From Phyllobacterium zundukense (lineage in GTDB: Bacteria > Pseudomonadota > Alphaproteobacteria > Rhizobiales > Rhizobiaceae): a DNA stretch of 64,000 bases. A program made the translations under genes and the position numbers. How positions within the stretch are numbered: position 1 is the first letter of the stretch; every line of letters starts with the position of its first letter. The notes below the pieces were generated by a model. The model was given only the letters and a program-made list of their open reading frames with translations, was not told the DNA's origin and searched no databases. Where the stretch lies: assembly GCF_025452195.1 (NCBI RefSeq), contig NZ_CP104973.1:1674001-1738000 (forward strand), written 5' to 3'. Shown here one piece after another: positions 26,502 to 34,977 of the stretch.

Positions 26502-27665
26502 TCAGGCGGCCAACGCCGTTTCCGCCAATGAGACCCAGTAACTGATGCCATAAGGGATCGCGTCATCATTGAAGTCATAAGCCGAATTGTGGAGGCTCGC
26601 AGTATCGCCGTTGCCGATAAAGACAAAGGCGCCGGGCCGTTTCTCCAGCATATAGGAGAAATCCTCAGCGCCCATCACTGGCGGCATGTCTGATATCACA
26701 GCAGCGGTGCCAACAATCGTTTGGGCGACGCCGATAGCGAAATCGGTTTCCCGCGCATGGTTGAACGTCACGGGATAACCTTGATGATAATTGACTTCTG
26801 CCTTGCCGCCAAAGACCGCAGCAGTCGATTCAGCGACTTCGGTCAGCCGTTGTTGCGCGAACGCACGGACTTCCGGAGAGAGGGTCCTTACTGTACCGCC
26901 AAGCTTGATGACATCCGGGATGACATTGGACGCGTCGCCTCCATTGAGCTGTGTCACGGATATGACAAGCGAATTCAGAGGATCGGTCTCACGGGAGATG
27001 ATTGACTGCAGGGCGAGAATGATGTGGGCGGAAATCACCACCGGATCGACGGTCGCTTGAGGCTTTGCCGCGTGACCGCCTCGCCCCGTTACAATTATCT
27101 CGAACTCGTTAGTTGCCGCCATGATCGAACCCTTGCGCGTAGCGAATTGACCAATCGGGAGCCCGGGCGCGTTATGCATGCCATAAACTTCGCTGATCCC
27201 GAAACGCTCCATCAAACCATCGTCGATCATGGCAAGCGCGCCAGCACCGCCTTCTTCAGCAGGCTGGAAAATGACAGCGATCGTACCTTTGAAGTTACGG
27301 GTTTCGGCAAGATACTGTGCGGCACCAAGCAGCATCGCGGTGTGGCCATCATGGCCGCATGCGTGCATCTTTCCGGGTATATTGGATGTCCAGGATTTTC
27401 CGCTCGCTTCGGTTATCGGCAAAGCGTCCATATCCGCGCGAAACCCGATCACTGGCCCATCACCATGCCGCCCACGGATGATGCCGACGAGGCCGGTCTT
27501 GCCAATGCCGGTCTCGACACTGTCGCAGCCAAAGTCGCGCAGTTTCTCGGCGGCAAACCGCGACGTTTCATGCACGTCATACATGAGCTCCGGATTTTCG
27601 TGCAGGTGACGGCGCCATTCGGCGACGTGCTGCTGCATCTCATGAGCGCGGTTGATCAACGGCAT
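26502..27665 (-). CDS. M20 family metallo-amidohydrolase (hippurate hydrolase-like)
   Basis: Cytoplasmic di-metal amidohydrolase of 387 aa. Metal-ligand motifs are GKMHACGHDGHTAM (Cys103 as a ligand) and FQPAEEGGAGA near residue 138 (catalytic Glu), with GAEDFSYML near the C terminus. The substitution of Cys for His in the metal motif is typical of the aminoacylase/hippuricase/IAA-amino acid hydrolase subgroup. Possible substrates include N-acyl amino acids; the exact one is unknown. It is monocistronic between efp and the Sel1-repeat gene. Confidence 0.9.
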   Translation of the reverse strand: MPLINRAHEMQQHVAEWRRHLHENPELMYDVHETSRFAAEKLRDFGCDSVETGIGKTGLVGIIRGRHGDGPVIGFRADMDALPITEASGKSWTSNIPGKMHACGHDGHTAMLLGAAQYLAETRNFKGTIAVIFQPAEEGGAGALAMIDDGLMERFGISEVYGMHNAPGLPIGQFATRKGSIMAATNEFEIIVTGRGGHAAKPQATVDPVVISAHIILALQSIISRETDPLNSLVISVTQLNGGDASNVIPDVIKLGGTVRTLSPEVRAFAQQRLTEVAESTAAVFGGKAEVNYHQGYPVTFNHARETDFAIGVAQTIVGTAAVISDMPPVMGAEDFSYMLEKRPGAFVFIGNGDTASLHNSAYDFNDDAIPYGISYWVSLAETALAA

Positions 27666-27758
27666 TTTTGGATTCCCATCGGCTGGTTGCAGTATCGGTA
27701 CGTTCCGAAATCTATTGCGCCGATGATCAACGCGTCAACGCGTTGGATCAAGCCCAGT

Positions 27759-28817
27759 TCACTGCAATTTATTTGCTTCCGCGATTGCGGCTTGGGTCTG
27801 ACTATCATCAAGGCCAGCCATGAACGATTCAAGCTCCGGATCATTCAGCCCTGCGCGTTTGGCCACGATGTACCATGCCGCAGCCTTGATGAAATCGCCG
27901 TCGACCCCAATGCCGTCGCGGTAAAGTTTGGCGAGACGCCCCTGCGCTGCGACATTGCCGCCCGTCGCCGCGCGCAACATCCAGCCGAAACCGGCTTTAT
28001 AGTTTTTTGCCCCGCCACGGCCCGTAACGAGCCAGCTGCCCAGATCTAGTTGAGCCGTGTCGTAACCCTTCGCAGCGGCTTTCGCCAAATACTGCCGCGC
28101 CTTGGCGTCATCTCGCGGAATAGTCAGTGTGCCATTGGCGAGAATCTGGCTGAGCGCATATTCACCATCGGGAAGACCCTTGTCTGCCGCTTTCTGAAAC
28201 CAGGGATAAGCGTTTTCGACACCTGTGGCGCCTGGCCGTTCTTGTAGCAGGATTTGGCCAAAATTGAACTCTGCCGGAGCATTTCCCGCGTCCGCCGCAG
28301 ACTTCATCAATTCCTTGGCCCTCTTGGGGTCCTTTGGAGCATATTTTCCCCGGAGAAGAATTACAGCGTAGCGGAATTGCGCTTCTGGTAATCCGTGATC
28401 GGCAGCTTTGCCGTACCAGTTTGCGGATTCCTGCATGTTAACCGGGACGCCAAGACCACGGGCCAGAATTTCTGCAAGGAGGACCTGGGCATTTGGATCG
28501 CCGGCCTCCGCGCGGGGCAAAGCCAGATTGTAGGCCGTTTTGTAGAGGCCGCGTTGGTACGCGCCAAAAGCGTCGTCTTCCGGACCTTTGCCGAACCGCG
28601 TCGGGTTGATCGTATCGAGAGCGGGATCATTGGGTGATTTAGGCTTGGCTTGCTTCGGAGTCGTTTCGGGCGAGGCCGGCATGGCCGGCGCAGGAGTCGT
28701 CGTCGGTGCCGCCGCAGGTGGTTGAGCGGTTTGGGCAAGGCCTCCCGCGACCAAAACCGGCATGGCCATCAGTGCGGCCGCAATAGAACAGACGAGCCTT
28801 CCTGATCTTGCTCCCAT
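27759..28817 (-). CDS. Sel1-repeat exported protein
   Basis: Periplasmic protein of 352 aa with a signal peptide (CSIAAALMAMPVLVAGGLAQ), a low-complexity Pro/Ala/Thr linker (about 32-70) and about six Sel1-like repeats of 36 residues (for example NWYGKAADHGLPEAQFRYAV and WFQKAADKGLPDGEYALSQI). Such repeats scaffold protein contacts; related rhizobial proteins serve in envelope or exopolysaccharide control, not shown here. GAGGAA 8 bases before the ATG overlaps the stop of the upstream ThiE-like gene, so the two form an operon. Confidence 0.88.
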   Translation of the reverse strand: MGARSGRLVCSIAAALMAMPVLVAGGLAQTAQPPAAAPTTTPAPAMPASPETTPKQAKPKSPNDPALDTINPTRFGKGPEDDAFGAYQRGLYKTAYNLALPRAEAGDPNAQVLLAEILARGLGVPVNMQESANWYGKAADHGLPEAQFRYAVILLRGKYAPKDPKRAKELMKSAADAGNAPAEFNFGQILLQERPGATGVENAYPWFQKAADKGLPDGEYALSQILANGTLTIPRDDAKARQYLAKAAAKGYDTAQLDLGSWLVTGRGGAKNYKAGFGWMLRAATGGNVAAQGRLAKLYRDGIGVDGDFIKAAAWYIVAKRAGLNDPELESFMAGLDDSQTQAAIAEANKLQ

Positions 28818-28821
28818 AGAA

Positions 28822-29478
28822 TTATTCCTCAAATTTAGGCGCGTGCGCGTCAAGAAGCCGGTTGGCCTCCCGGACAGCCCCTGCCGGATCTGCTCCATCA
28901 AAAACGGCGGAACCAAGAGCGATGAACTCCGCGCCTGTCGCCACGGCATCGAGGATGCTGTCGAGAGTGTTGCCCGCCTGAATGATACAAGGGATTTCAA
29001 CCATGGATGCCCACCACTCAGCGAGTTCGATGTTGCGCGGGTGCGCTTCAGGCTTATTATCCGCACCGATTTTGCCGAACAGAACATAGTCCGGTTGGGC
29101 TTCACCGATTTCCAGTGCGGTATGACGATTCTTGATGTTGCCGGTACCGACGATCATTTTGGGCGAAAAGCGCGTCACATTGGCTGCAATGTCAGCTGCC
29201 GCGCCCTCGATATGCAGACCGTCTGCCTTGACTCGTCCAGCGATCTGGGTGTTGCCGACGATAATTGCTGCTACACCGGCGCTCTGGATAATCGGGACGG
29301 CAATTTCAGCGAGGGTCTGGAACAAAGCCTCATCCGCTTCATAGGCGGGCAACAATACCGAAGCAACATCTCCGCCGGAAAGCGCATCATCAAGCAGCGT
29401 CGCAAGTTCATCCCCGCTTGCAGCCGGAGGGGCGATCAAAACGATACGGCAGCGTCGAGGTGTCGGTTCGATGTTCAT
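28822..29478 (-). CDS. Thiamine phosphate synthase-like (ThiE/TenI fold) protein
   Basis: TIM-barrel protein of 218 aa. The phosphate-binding pattern of ThiE is visible (ADGLHIEGAAAD, PDYVLFGKIG, TGAEFIALGSAVFDG), with IIQAGNTLDSI corresponding to the GGI region. Catalytic residues for HMP-PP binding are less clear than in true ThiE, so it may be a paralogue of thiamine phosphate synthase with another role. It has no thi neighbours and is coupled to the Sel1-repeat gene. Confidence 0.78.
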   Translation of the reverse strand: MNIEPTPRRCRIVLIAPPAASGDELATLLDDALSGGDVASVLLPAYEADEALFQTLAEIAVPIIQSAGVAAIIVGNTQIAGRVKADGLHIEGAAADIAANVTRFSPKMIVGTGNIKNRHTALEIGEAQPDYVLFGKIGADNKPEAHPRNIELAEWWASMVEIPCIIQAGNTLDSILDAVATGAEFIALGSAVFDGADPAGAVREANRLLDAHAPKFEE

Positions 29479-29695
29479 GGGTTGCGACCTTCAATCGTTC
29501 TTCATAGACCGGGCAATCGTGATGGAATTCGGGCATAGAGGATGGCGGATGGTTTGAACAGACCCAAAGGTTTCGATTTGCCTGGTTGCAAATTCAACAT
29601 CTTATGTACCAAATCGGAGCATATTTCCAAAAAAGCATTTTTCAATCGTAATGAGCAGAGTTAAAGGAGAAGTACTTCCTGCCGGATCCCCCGCC

Positions 29696-30469
29696 ATGCC
29701 CGATCTTCTGATGAACCCGTGGTTCTATGCTGCTGCTGTCCCGGCCACGATTCTGATCGGGCTTTCCAAAGGCGGGCTTGGTGGCGCTATGGGCCAGGTC
29801 GGTGTCCCGCTCATGGCGCTGGTCATGCCACCGGTTCAGGCTGCGGCGATCATGCTGCCCATTTTGATCATCATGGATGTTGCAAGCCTCTGGTCGTGGC
29901 GCGGCTATCGTGACATGACGACATTGAAACTGATGTTGCCCGGCGGTCTGCTCGGCGTCGGTATTGGCTGGCTCACCGCTTCCATCGTAACTGACGACAT
30001 GGTGAAGCTGATCGTTGGACTCGTTGCGATCATTTTCTTTGCGCGTTACATCTTCGCAAGCGCGGCGAAGCGCGCGACCTCACAATCTCATAATGGCGCT
30101 TCGGCCACGCTTTGGTCGACGATTGCCGGATTCACGAGTTTTGTCGCCCATGCCGGTGGCCCCCCCTACCAGGTTTATACCCTTCCACTGCGGCAGGATC
30201 CGAAGATTTATAACGGCACCAGTGTTATTTTCTTTGCCGTTATCAATGCGATCAAGGTCATTCCCTACTTTGCTCTTGGACAATTTGACGCGACGAATTT
30301 GAAAGCTTCAGCTGTGCTTGTGCCCCTTGCACCCCTTGCGACATTCGCCGGTGCCTGGATCGTAAAGCGGATGCGGCCGGAAGTATTTTTTCCATTCATG
30401 TATGCAATGATTTTACTGATGGGCTTGAAGCTCACCTACGACGGAATTGCCAACTTGTCATATTTTTGA
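29696..30469 (+). CDS. TSUP family (TauE/SafE-like) permease
   Basis: Membrane protein of about 257 aa with eight helices and the TSUP duplicated pattern: ILIGLSKGGLGGAMGQVGVPLMAL in the first half and GFTSFVAHAGGPPYQVYTLPL in the second. Family members export or import sulfite, sulfonates or organic acids; substrate unknown. The start is unclear: the ATG used lies before PDLLMNPW, with a poor ribosome site, and an ATG 45 bases upstream would add 15 residues. It is divergent from the ThiE-like gene. Confidence 0.85.
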   Translation: MPDLLMNPWFYAAAVPATILIGLSKGGLGGAMGQVGVPLMALVMPPVQAAAIMLPILIIMDVASLWSWRGYRDMTTLKLMLPGGLLGVGIGWLTASIVTDDMVKLIVGLVAIIFFARYIFASAAKRATSQSHNGASATLWSTIAGFTSFVAHAGGPPYQVYTLPLRQDPKIYNGTSVIFFAVINAIKVIPYFALGQFDATNLKASAVLVPLAPLATFAGAWIVKRMRPEVFFPFMYAMILLMGLKLTYDGIANLSYF

Positions 30470-30598
30470 ACGAAAGTTGATCGGCGCAATCGCAACTTTT
30501 GCCCTATGTCAACATTACTGATCGCAGCCACGAACGAGTCGCTTCCATCGAGGCCGGGAGCGGAATTACCGTACATTGACAGGATATTGGTGAACGCT

Positions 30599-31795
30599 AT
30601 GACACAGAACCAGCTCAAACAGCGGGACACCCGTATCGACGTTTTCAGGGCTCTGGCTCTTCTCACGATCTTCATAAATCACATTCCGGGGACGGTTTTT
30701 GAGAACCTCACTCACAAGAATTTTGGATTTTCCGACTCCGCCGAGGCGTTCGTGTTGATCTCCGGTATCGCCGTCGGTCTCGCCTATGGTTCCAAGTTCG
30801 AATCGGGCAGTCGTCTTCTGATAACGCTCAAGGCGTGGCGGCGGGCTGCAACTCTCTACTGCGCTCACATCCTCACGACGATCGCTACGTTGGCGATTTT
30901 CTGTGCCGCAGGCATTTATCTGAAACGCCCCGACTTCATGTCGTTCATCAACATAGGTCCGCTGATGGATCAGCCGGCAAAGGCACTCATCGGCATTGCG
31001 ACGATGGGCCATCAGATTGGCTACAACAATATCCTGTCGATGTATGGCGTACTGTTGCTCATGCTCCCGATATTCCTGCTGATCGCGAGAATCAGTATTT
31101 CTGGCATGGTCGTGCTCTCAGGCATGCTGTGGCTGGTTTCTGGCGTGTACCAAATCGCTCCGCCAAACTATCCGACCAATGGTGTGTGGTTTCTCAATCC
31201 GCTGTCGTGGCAGTTCCTGTTCGTTATCGGGATAGCAGGAATCATGCATGTGCGCCGAGGCGGCACCATTGGATTCAACAAGTATTTGTTTGGGCTTTCG
31301 GCGGCCTATATCCTGATCGCACTAGTCTGGGTGCGTTGGCCATTATGGGGTGTGGATACGTCATTGGGCCTGCCGACGGTCATCACGGGCTTCGACAAGA
31401 CATTTCTGTCGTTGACGCGATTGGCCCATGTCCTATCACTCGCCTATGTGGTTGTGTCCGTGCCGGCGATCTCCAATCTGGCCCGTCGCGCCCCAGATCA
31501 TCCGCTGGCCATCCTAGGCAAACATTCGCTGCCGGTTTTTGTTGCCGGTACGATGCTCGCCATGGTGGCACAGGTCGTCAAGGTCCTGAATCCCGGTGGT
31601 TTGCTCGACGACACGCTCCTGATCGCAAGCGGGATCATGGCGCAATTTGCTTTGGCCTATTACCTCGAATGGCTGCCGCGTATAGGTTGGGGCGGACGCC
31701 CGGTACAAAAGCCGGTCAAGCCTCAAATTGCAGTTGCCAGCAAGTTGAGGAACGGGACAATGAAGCCGGCGACGAGCCCAGTGGCCTCGCGATAA
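30599..31795 (+). CDS. OpgC-like membrane acyltransferase
   Basis: Inner-membrane protein of about 398 aa with ten or so helices. The opening RDTRIDVFRALALLTIFINHIPG matches OpgC/acyltransferase-3 proteins, with the H in INHIPG and the FSDSAEAFVLISGIAVGLAYG segment. OpgC adds succinyl groups to periplasmic glucans (OPGs/cyclic glucans) in proteobacteria; that role is inferred. The ATG used keeps the conserved N terminus; an upstream ATG adds 31 unconserved residues. No opgG/H genes are adjacent. Confidence 0.85.
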   Translation: MTQNQLKQRDTRIDVFRALALLTIFINHIPGTVFENLTHKNFGFSDSAEAFVLISGIAVGLAYGSKFESGSRLLITLKAWRRAATLYCAHILTTIATLAIFCAAGIYLKRPDFMSFINIGPLMDQPAKALIGIATMGHQIGYNNILSMYGVLLLMLPIFLLIARISISGMVVLSGMLWLVSGVYQIAPPNYPTNGVWFLNPLSWQFLFVIGIAGIMHVRRGGTIGFNKYLFGLSAAYILIALVWVRWPLWGVDTSLGLPTVITGFDKTFLSLTRLAHVLSLAYVVVSVPAISNLARRAPDHPLAILGKHSLPVFVAGTMLAMVAQVVKVLNPGGLLDDTLLIASGIMAQFALAYYLEWLPRIGWGGRPVQKPVKPQIAVASKLRNGTMKPATSPVASR

Positions 31796-31815
31796 AATCA
31801 ACTTTCCTGTTGTCG

Positions 31816-31830
31816 TTAACCAGTCGTTAA
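31816..31830 (+). promoter_or_regulatory. CtrA-type box (TTAA-N7-TTAA) before the sRNA candidate
   Basis: Exact TTAA-N7-TTAA with spacer CCAGTCG. It covers about -38 to -24 relative to a predicted start near 31854, with TATAAA at 31842 as -10, the position expected for CtrA activation. Confidence 0.5.
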
Positions 31831-31853
31831 GCATTACAATCTATAAATTGATC

Positions 31854-31952
31854 ATCCAGTTTTCTGGATTCTTACCAAGTGGTTTGGCCACTTTGTTTGA
31901 CGCCTCCCTGTTAGACTCCTGAGAGCCGCCTCGTTTTTGCGGCTCTTTTTTT
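31854..31952 (+). ncRNA. Candidate small RNA, about 99 nt
   Basis: Predicted from structure and signals in the 351 bases between the OpgC-like gene and rcdA. A hairpin ATCCAG/CTGGAT with TTTT loop stands at the very 5' end, then a second hairpin AAGTGG/CCACTT (31877-31893), then an unpaired stretch with pyrimidine motifs CCTCCC (31903) and CTCCT (31916) able to pair with Shine-Dalgarno sequences, then a strong terminator. A CtrA-type box and a -10 lie just upstream. It could instead be the 3' UTR of the OpgC-like gene. Comparison with known rhizobial cell-cycle sRNAs such as EcpR1 would be worthwhile; I do not claim identity. Confidence 0.55.
31922..31952 (+). terminator. Rho-independent terminator of the sRNA candidate or the OpgC-like gene
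   Basis: Eight-pair stem AGAGCCGC/GCGGCTCT with a 9-base loop, followed by seven T residues. Confidence 0.85.
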
Positions 31953-31981
31953 ATGTTCATATCCAAAGTTTAACCCTGACG

Positions 31982-31996
31982 TTAACCCTTTATTAA
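31982..31996 (+). promoter_or_regulatory. CtrA-type box (TTAA-N7-TTAA) upstream of rcdA
   Basis: Exact TTAA-N7-TTAA with spacer CCCTTTA, about 150 bases before the rcdA start. Another TTAA half site precedes it at 31970 with N8 spacing. Confidence 0.5.
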
Positions 31997-32146
31997 GGAT
32001 AAACTTGCGCTCCTGTGAGGATGCGGGCAGGTTGCTGGGGACTACTGCTCGCCGACCGTTGTGATACCTCGCTTGCTGTTCCAGTAAGGGAGCACTGCTT
32101 TGGAAAAATCGCGGATCGTGGCAGCGCATTTTAGGTGACAGGGCAT

Positions 32147-32680
32147 ATGATGACCGAACAGGAATTCCACGTAGACAACACGATAAGGCTTGCAGAGCAC
32201 ATGGTCCGCTCTGAGAGTTTCAATCATCTCTACGATGAAGGCATGAGTCTTGTGGAAGAAGCGGCTTTCTACCTTGATGGCGAAGGCCGCGAGGAGGCTA
32301 AACGCCTGTCGCGCATAGCGGCGACGCTTTATGCGGCTGAATCGATGCGGTTGACGACACGCCTGATGCAGGTGGCATCCTGGCTGCTTTTGCAGCGGGC
32401 ATCCCGTAGCGGTGAGATGACACTCGAACAGGTGCTTTCCGAAAAAGCCAAGGTTCGGCTTGATACCGACTCGGCGCCTGAAACAGTTGTTGGCTGGGAT
32501 GAAATTCCGCTACCCTATTGCGATATAGTGCATCGCTCGTTGCGCCTGCAGGCGCGCGTTCGCCAAATGGACGATGAAATTTACAATGATGGCGTTGGGG
32601 CCGAGCAAAAGCGGGTCTTCTCAACCAATCCTGTGTCCGATCAGATCAGTTTGTTGGCGACTGCATTCGGCCACCGCTAA
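32147..32680 (+). CDS. rcdA: DUF1465 protein, RcdA-type proteolytic adaptor
   Basis: Helical protein of 177 aa. DUF1465 is the family of Caulobacter RcdA, an adaptor that helps ClpXP degrade CtrA and other cell-cycle proteins. Seen: LAEHMVRSESFNHLYDEGMSLVEEAAFYLDG and the long helix AATLYAAESMRLTTRLMQVASWLL, both typical. The C terminus is disordered and polar, as in RcdA. Start choice is between two adjacent ATGs and a GTG 12 bases upstream; AGGTGA supports the first ATG. The CtrA-type box upstream would make this a feedback element. Confidence 0.82.
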   Translation: MMTEQEFHVDNTIRLAEHMVRSESFNHLYDEGMSLVEEAAFYLDGEGREEAKRLSRIAATLYAAESMRLTTRLMQVASWLLLQRASRSGEMTLEQVLSEKAKVRLDTDSAPETVVGWDEIPLPYCDIVHRSLRLQARVRQMDDEIYNDGVGAEQKRVFSTNPVSDQISLLATAFGHR

Positions 32681-32694
32681 CGACGAACAGATTT

Positions 32695-32709
32695 GTTTCT
32701 CTTTTGTTC
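32695..32709 (+). promoter_or_regulatory. LexA-like SOS box upstream of ruvC
   Basis: GTTT-CTCTTTT-GTTC fits the alphaproteobacterial LexA consensus GTTC-N7-GTTC with one mismatch in the first half site. It stands 46 bases before the ruvC start, a usual operator position. SOS control of ruv genes is known in other bacteria. Confidence 0.5.
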
Positions 32710-32754
32710 ACCTTTCTACTGTCAAGATGTGTGACACATGGATAAGGTTCGGGC

Positions 32755-33282
32755 ATGAAAGAAGCGATTCGTATTATCGGAATTGACCCAGGTCTTCGGC
32801 GGACAGGCTGGGGCATCATCGAGACGCTGGGAAATTCACTGCGTTTTGTTGCAGCAGGCACAGTCCTTTCAGACGCCAAGCTCGACCTCGCCTCCCGCCT
32901 CTGTCAACTCCACGATGGACTTGCCGGTGTGATTCACGAGATGGTGCCGCATGAATCGGCCGTCGAACATACCTTCGTCAACAAGGATGCCACAGCGACG
33001 CTCAAGCTCGGTCAAGCACGCGGGATTGCATTGCTCGTACCCGCGCTTGCTGGGCTTCACGTTGCCGAATACGCACCAAATGCAGTCAAGAAAGCTGTTA
33101 TCGGTGTCGGGCACGGCGAGAAAAAACAGATTCATATGATGGTGAAAGTGCTCATGCCGAAGGCTATATTCGACACCGACGATGCCGCAGATGCACTTGC
33201 AGTTGCCATTTGCCACGCACATCACCGGCAAAGCGCAATCGGGCGTATAGCCATCGAACAGAAACTGGCGGCACTCGGATGA
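32755..33282 (+). CDS. ruvC: Crossover junction endodeoxyribonuclease RuvC
   Basis: Holliday-junction resolvase of 175 aa with an RNase H fold. The acidic catalytic set is visible: Asp11 in IIGIDPG, Glu71 in AVEHTF, and the C-terminal [16 protein letters not shown] with Asp143 and Asp146. It is the first gene of ruvCAB; its stop overlaps the ruvA start by 4 bases (ATGA). The upstream LexA-like box suggests SOS induction. Confidence 0.97.
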   Translation: MKEAIRIIGIDPGLRRTGWGIIETLGNSLRFVAAGTVLSDAKLDLASRLCQLHDGLAGVIHEMVPHESAVEHTFVNKDATATLKLGQARGIALLVPALAGLHVAEYAPNAVKKAVIGVGHGEKKQIHMMVKVLMPKAIFDTDDAADALAVAICHAHHRQSAIGRIAIEQKLAALG

Positions 33283-33896
33283 TCGGAAAGCTCAAAGGTA
33301 CTGTCGACGAAATCGGCGAGGACCATGTGGTGGTCGATGTGCACGGCGTATGTTACGTCGCCTTCTGCTCGGCCCGGACGCTTTCCAACATGCCGGGGCC
33401 AGGCGAGGCGGTTGTCTTGCTCATTGAAACATATGTGCGCGAAGATTTGATACGTCTCTTCGGGTTTGGCACTGCGCTTGAGCGCGAGTGGTTCCGCTTG
33501 CTGCAAAGCGTTCAGGGTATTGGTGCGAAGGTTGCGTTGAGCGTTCTCGGAACATTGACACCGTCTGATTTAGCCAACGCTATAGCGCTGCGCGATATCG
33601 CGATGGTCAGCCGGGCACCGGGGGTTGGCAAGCGGGTCGCGGAACGCATCGTAACGGAACTCAAAAACAAGGCGCCAGCCTTTGCCGGTGGGGCGATGGG
33701 GACGATCGGGCTCAAGCAGGAATTGGGCGAGGGTGTCGCTCCCGCTCCGGTAACGGACGCAGTATCGGCTTTGACCAATCTCGGTTATTCGCGCGATCAG
33801 GCAGCGAACGCCATTGCCGCCGCGATGAAGGATGCCGGTGAGGGGGCCGATTCCACCAAGTTGATCCGACTTGGCTTGAAGGAATTGTCACGCTGA
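33279..33896 (+). CDS. ruvA: Holliday junction branch migration protein RuvA
   Basis: Tetrameric junction-binding protein of 205 aa. It begins [26 protein letters not shown] (OB domain), followed by the helix-hairpin-helix pair ([17 protein letters not shown] and [14 protein letters not shown] [15 protein letters not shown]) and the C-terminal RuvB-binding domain ([19 protein letters not shown]). The ATG overlaps the ruvC stop, indicating translational coupling; ruvB follows after 40 bases. Confidence 0.96.
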   Translation: MIGKLKGTVDEIGEDHVVVDVHGVCYVAFCSARTLSNMPGPGEAVVLLIETYVREDLIRLFGFGTALEREWFRLLQSVQGIGAKVALSVLGTLTPSDLANAIALRDIAMVSRAPGVGKRVAERIVTELKNKAPAFAGGAMGTIGLKQELGEGVAPAPVTDAVSALTNLGYSRDQAANAIAAAMKDAGEGADSTKLIRLGLKELSR

Positions 33897-33936
33897 TGCG
33901 GTTGTTTGAACAAGCTGCTTATGCCAAGACACGCAA

Positions 33937-34977
33937 ATGAGTGATGCCAGCCGCCTGATTTCACCGGACAAGCGTGGCGAGGATCTCGATACCTCTCTGC
34001 GACCGCAGACCCTTGCCGATTTTGTTGGTCAGGCGGCGGCACGCGCCAATCTGAAAGTCTTCATTGAAGCAGCGAAATCTCGTGGTGAAGCACTCGATCA
34101 TGTCTTGTTCGTCGGTCCGCCTGGACTTGGCAAAACCACCCTGGCGCAGATCATGGCCAAGGAACTGGGCGTCAACTTTCGCTCGACCTCGGGGCCGGTT
34201 ATTGCCAAGGCAGGCGATCTCGCCGCGCTTTTGACCAATCTCGAGGAGAACGATGTTCTCTTTATCGATGAAATCCACCGTCTCAATCCGGCTATCGAAG
34301 AAATTCTCTATCCGGCAATGGAAGACTACCAGCTCGATCTGATCATCGGTGAGGGACCTGCGGCCCGTTCGGTAAAAATTGATCTCGCCAAATTTACACT
34401 GGTTGCAGCGACAACGAGGCTGGGGCTTTTGACCACGCCGTTGCGAGATCGCTTCGGTATCCCTATCCGGCTCAATTTCTATACGGTCGAAGAACTGGAA
34501 CATATCGTGCGGCGCGGGGCACGGATCATGGGTATCGGCGTCACCGATGACGGTGCGCTGGAAGTCGCTCGCCGTGCACGCGGCACCCCCCGTATCGCCG
34601 GACGTCTTCTGCGCCGCGTGCGGGATTTCGCTATTGTCGACGGCAAGGACAAGATCGATCGCGACACGGCTGATTCCGCACTGTTACGCCTTGAAGTCGA
34701 TTCGCTAGGACTGGACCAGCTCGACCGGCGTTATCTCGCGATGATAGCGCACAACTTCGGCGGAGGTCCGGTTGGTATCGAAACGATTGCCGCCGGACTT
34801 TCGGAACCTCGTGACGCGATCGAAGACATCATCGAGCCATATCTGATCCAGCAAGGATTTATACAGCGTACGCCTCGCGGACGCGTTCTGACCGCCAATG
34901 CCTGGAAACATCTTGGTCTGAACGCTCCGGCGGATATTATCCAGCAGCAGATCAACCTTTTCCAGCAAGACAGCTGA
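33937..34977 (+). CDS. ruvB: Holliday junction branch migration helicase RuvB
   Basis: AAA+ motor of 346 aa that drives branch migration with RuvA. Walker [10 protein letters not shown] near residue 60, Walker [10 protein letters not shown] near 108, sensor 1 region [10 protein letters not shown], arginine finger area RDRFGIP, and a C-terminal winged-helix domain ([13 protein letters not shown]). Last gene of ruvCAB. Its stop adjoins the stop of the convergent GH5 gene with no spacer, and I see no terminator between them. Confidence 0.97.
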   Translation: MSDASRLISPDKRGEDLDTSLRPQTLADFVGQAAARANLKVFIEAAKSRGEALDHVLFVGPPGLGKTTLAQIMAKELGVNFRSTSGPVIAKAGDLAALLTNLEENDVLFIDEIHRLNPAIEEILYPAMEDYQLDLIIGEGPAARSVKIDLAKFTLVAATTRLGLLTTPLRDRFGIPIRLNFYTVEELEHIVRRGARIMGIGVTDDGALEVARRARGTPRIAGRLLRRVRDFAIVDGKDKIDRDTADSALLRLEVDSLGLDQLDRRYLAMIAHNFGGGPVGIETIAAGLSEPRDAIEDIIEPYLIQQGFIQRTPRGRVLTANAWKHLGLNAPADIIQQQINLFQQDS

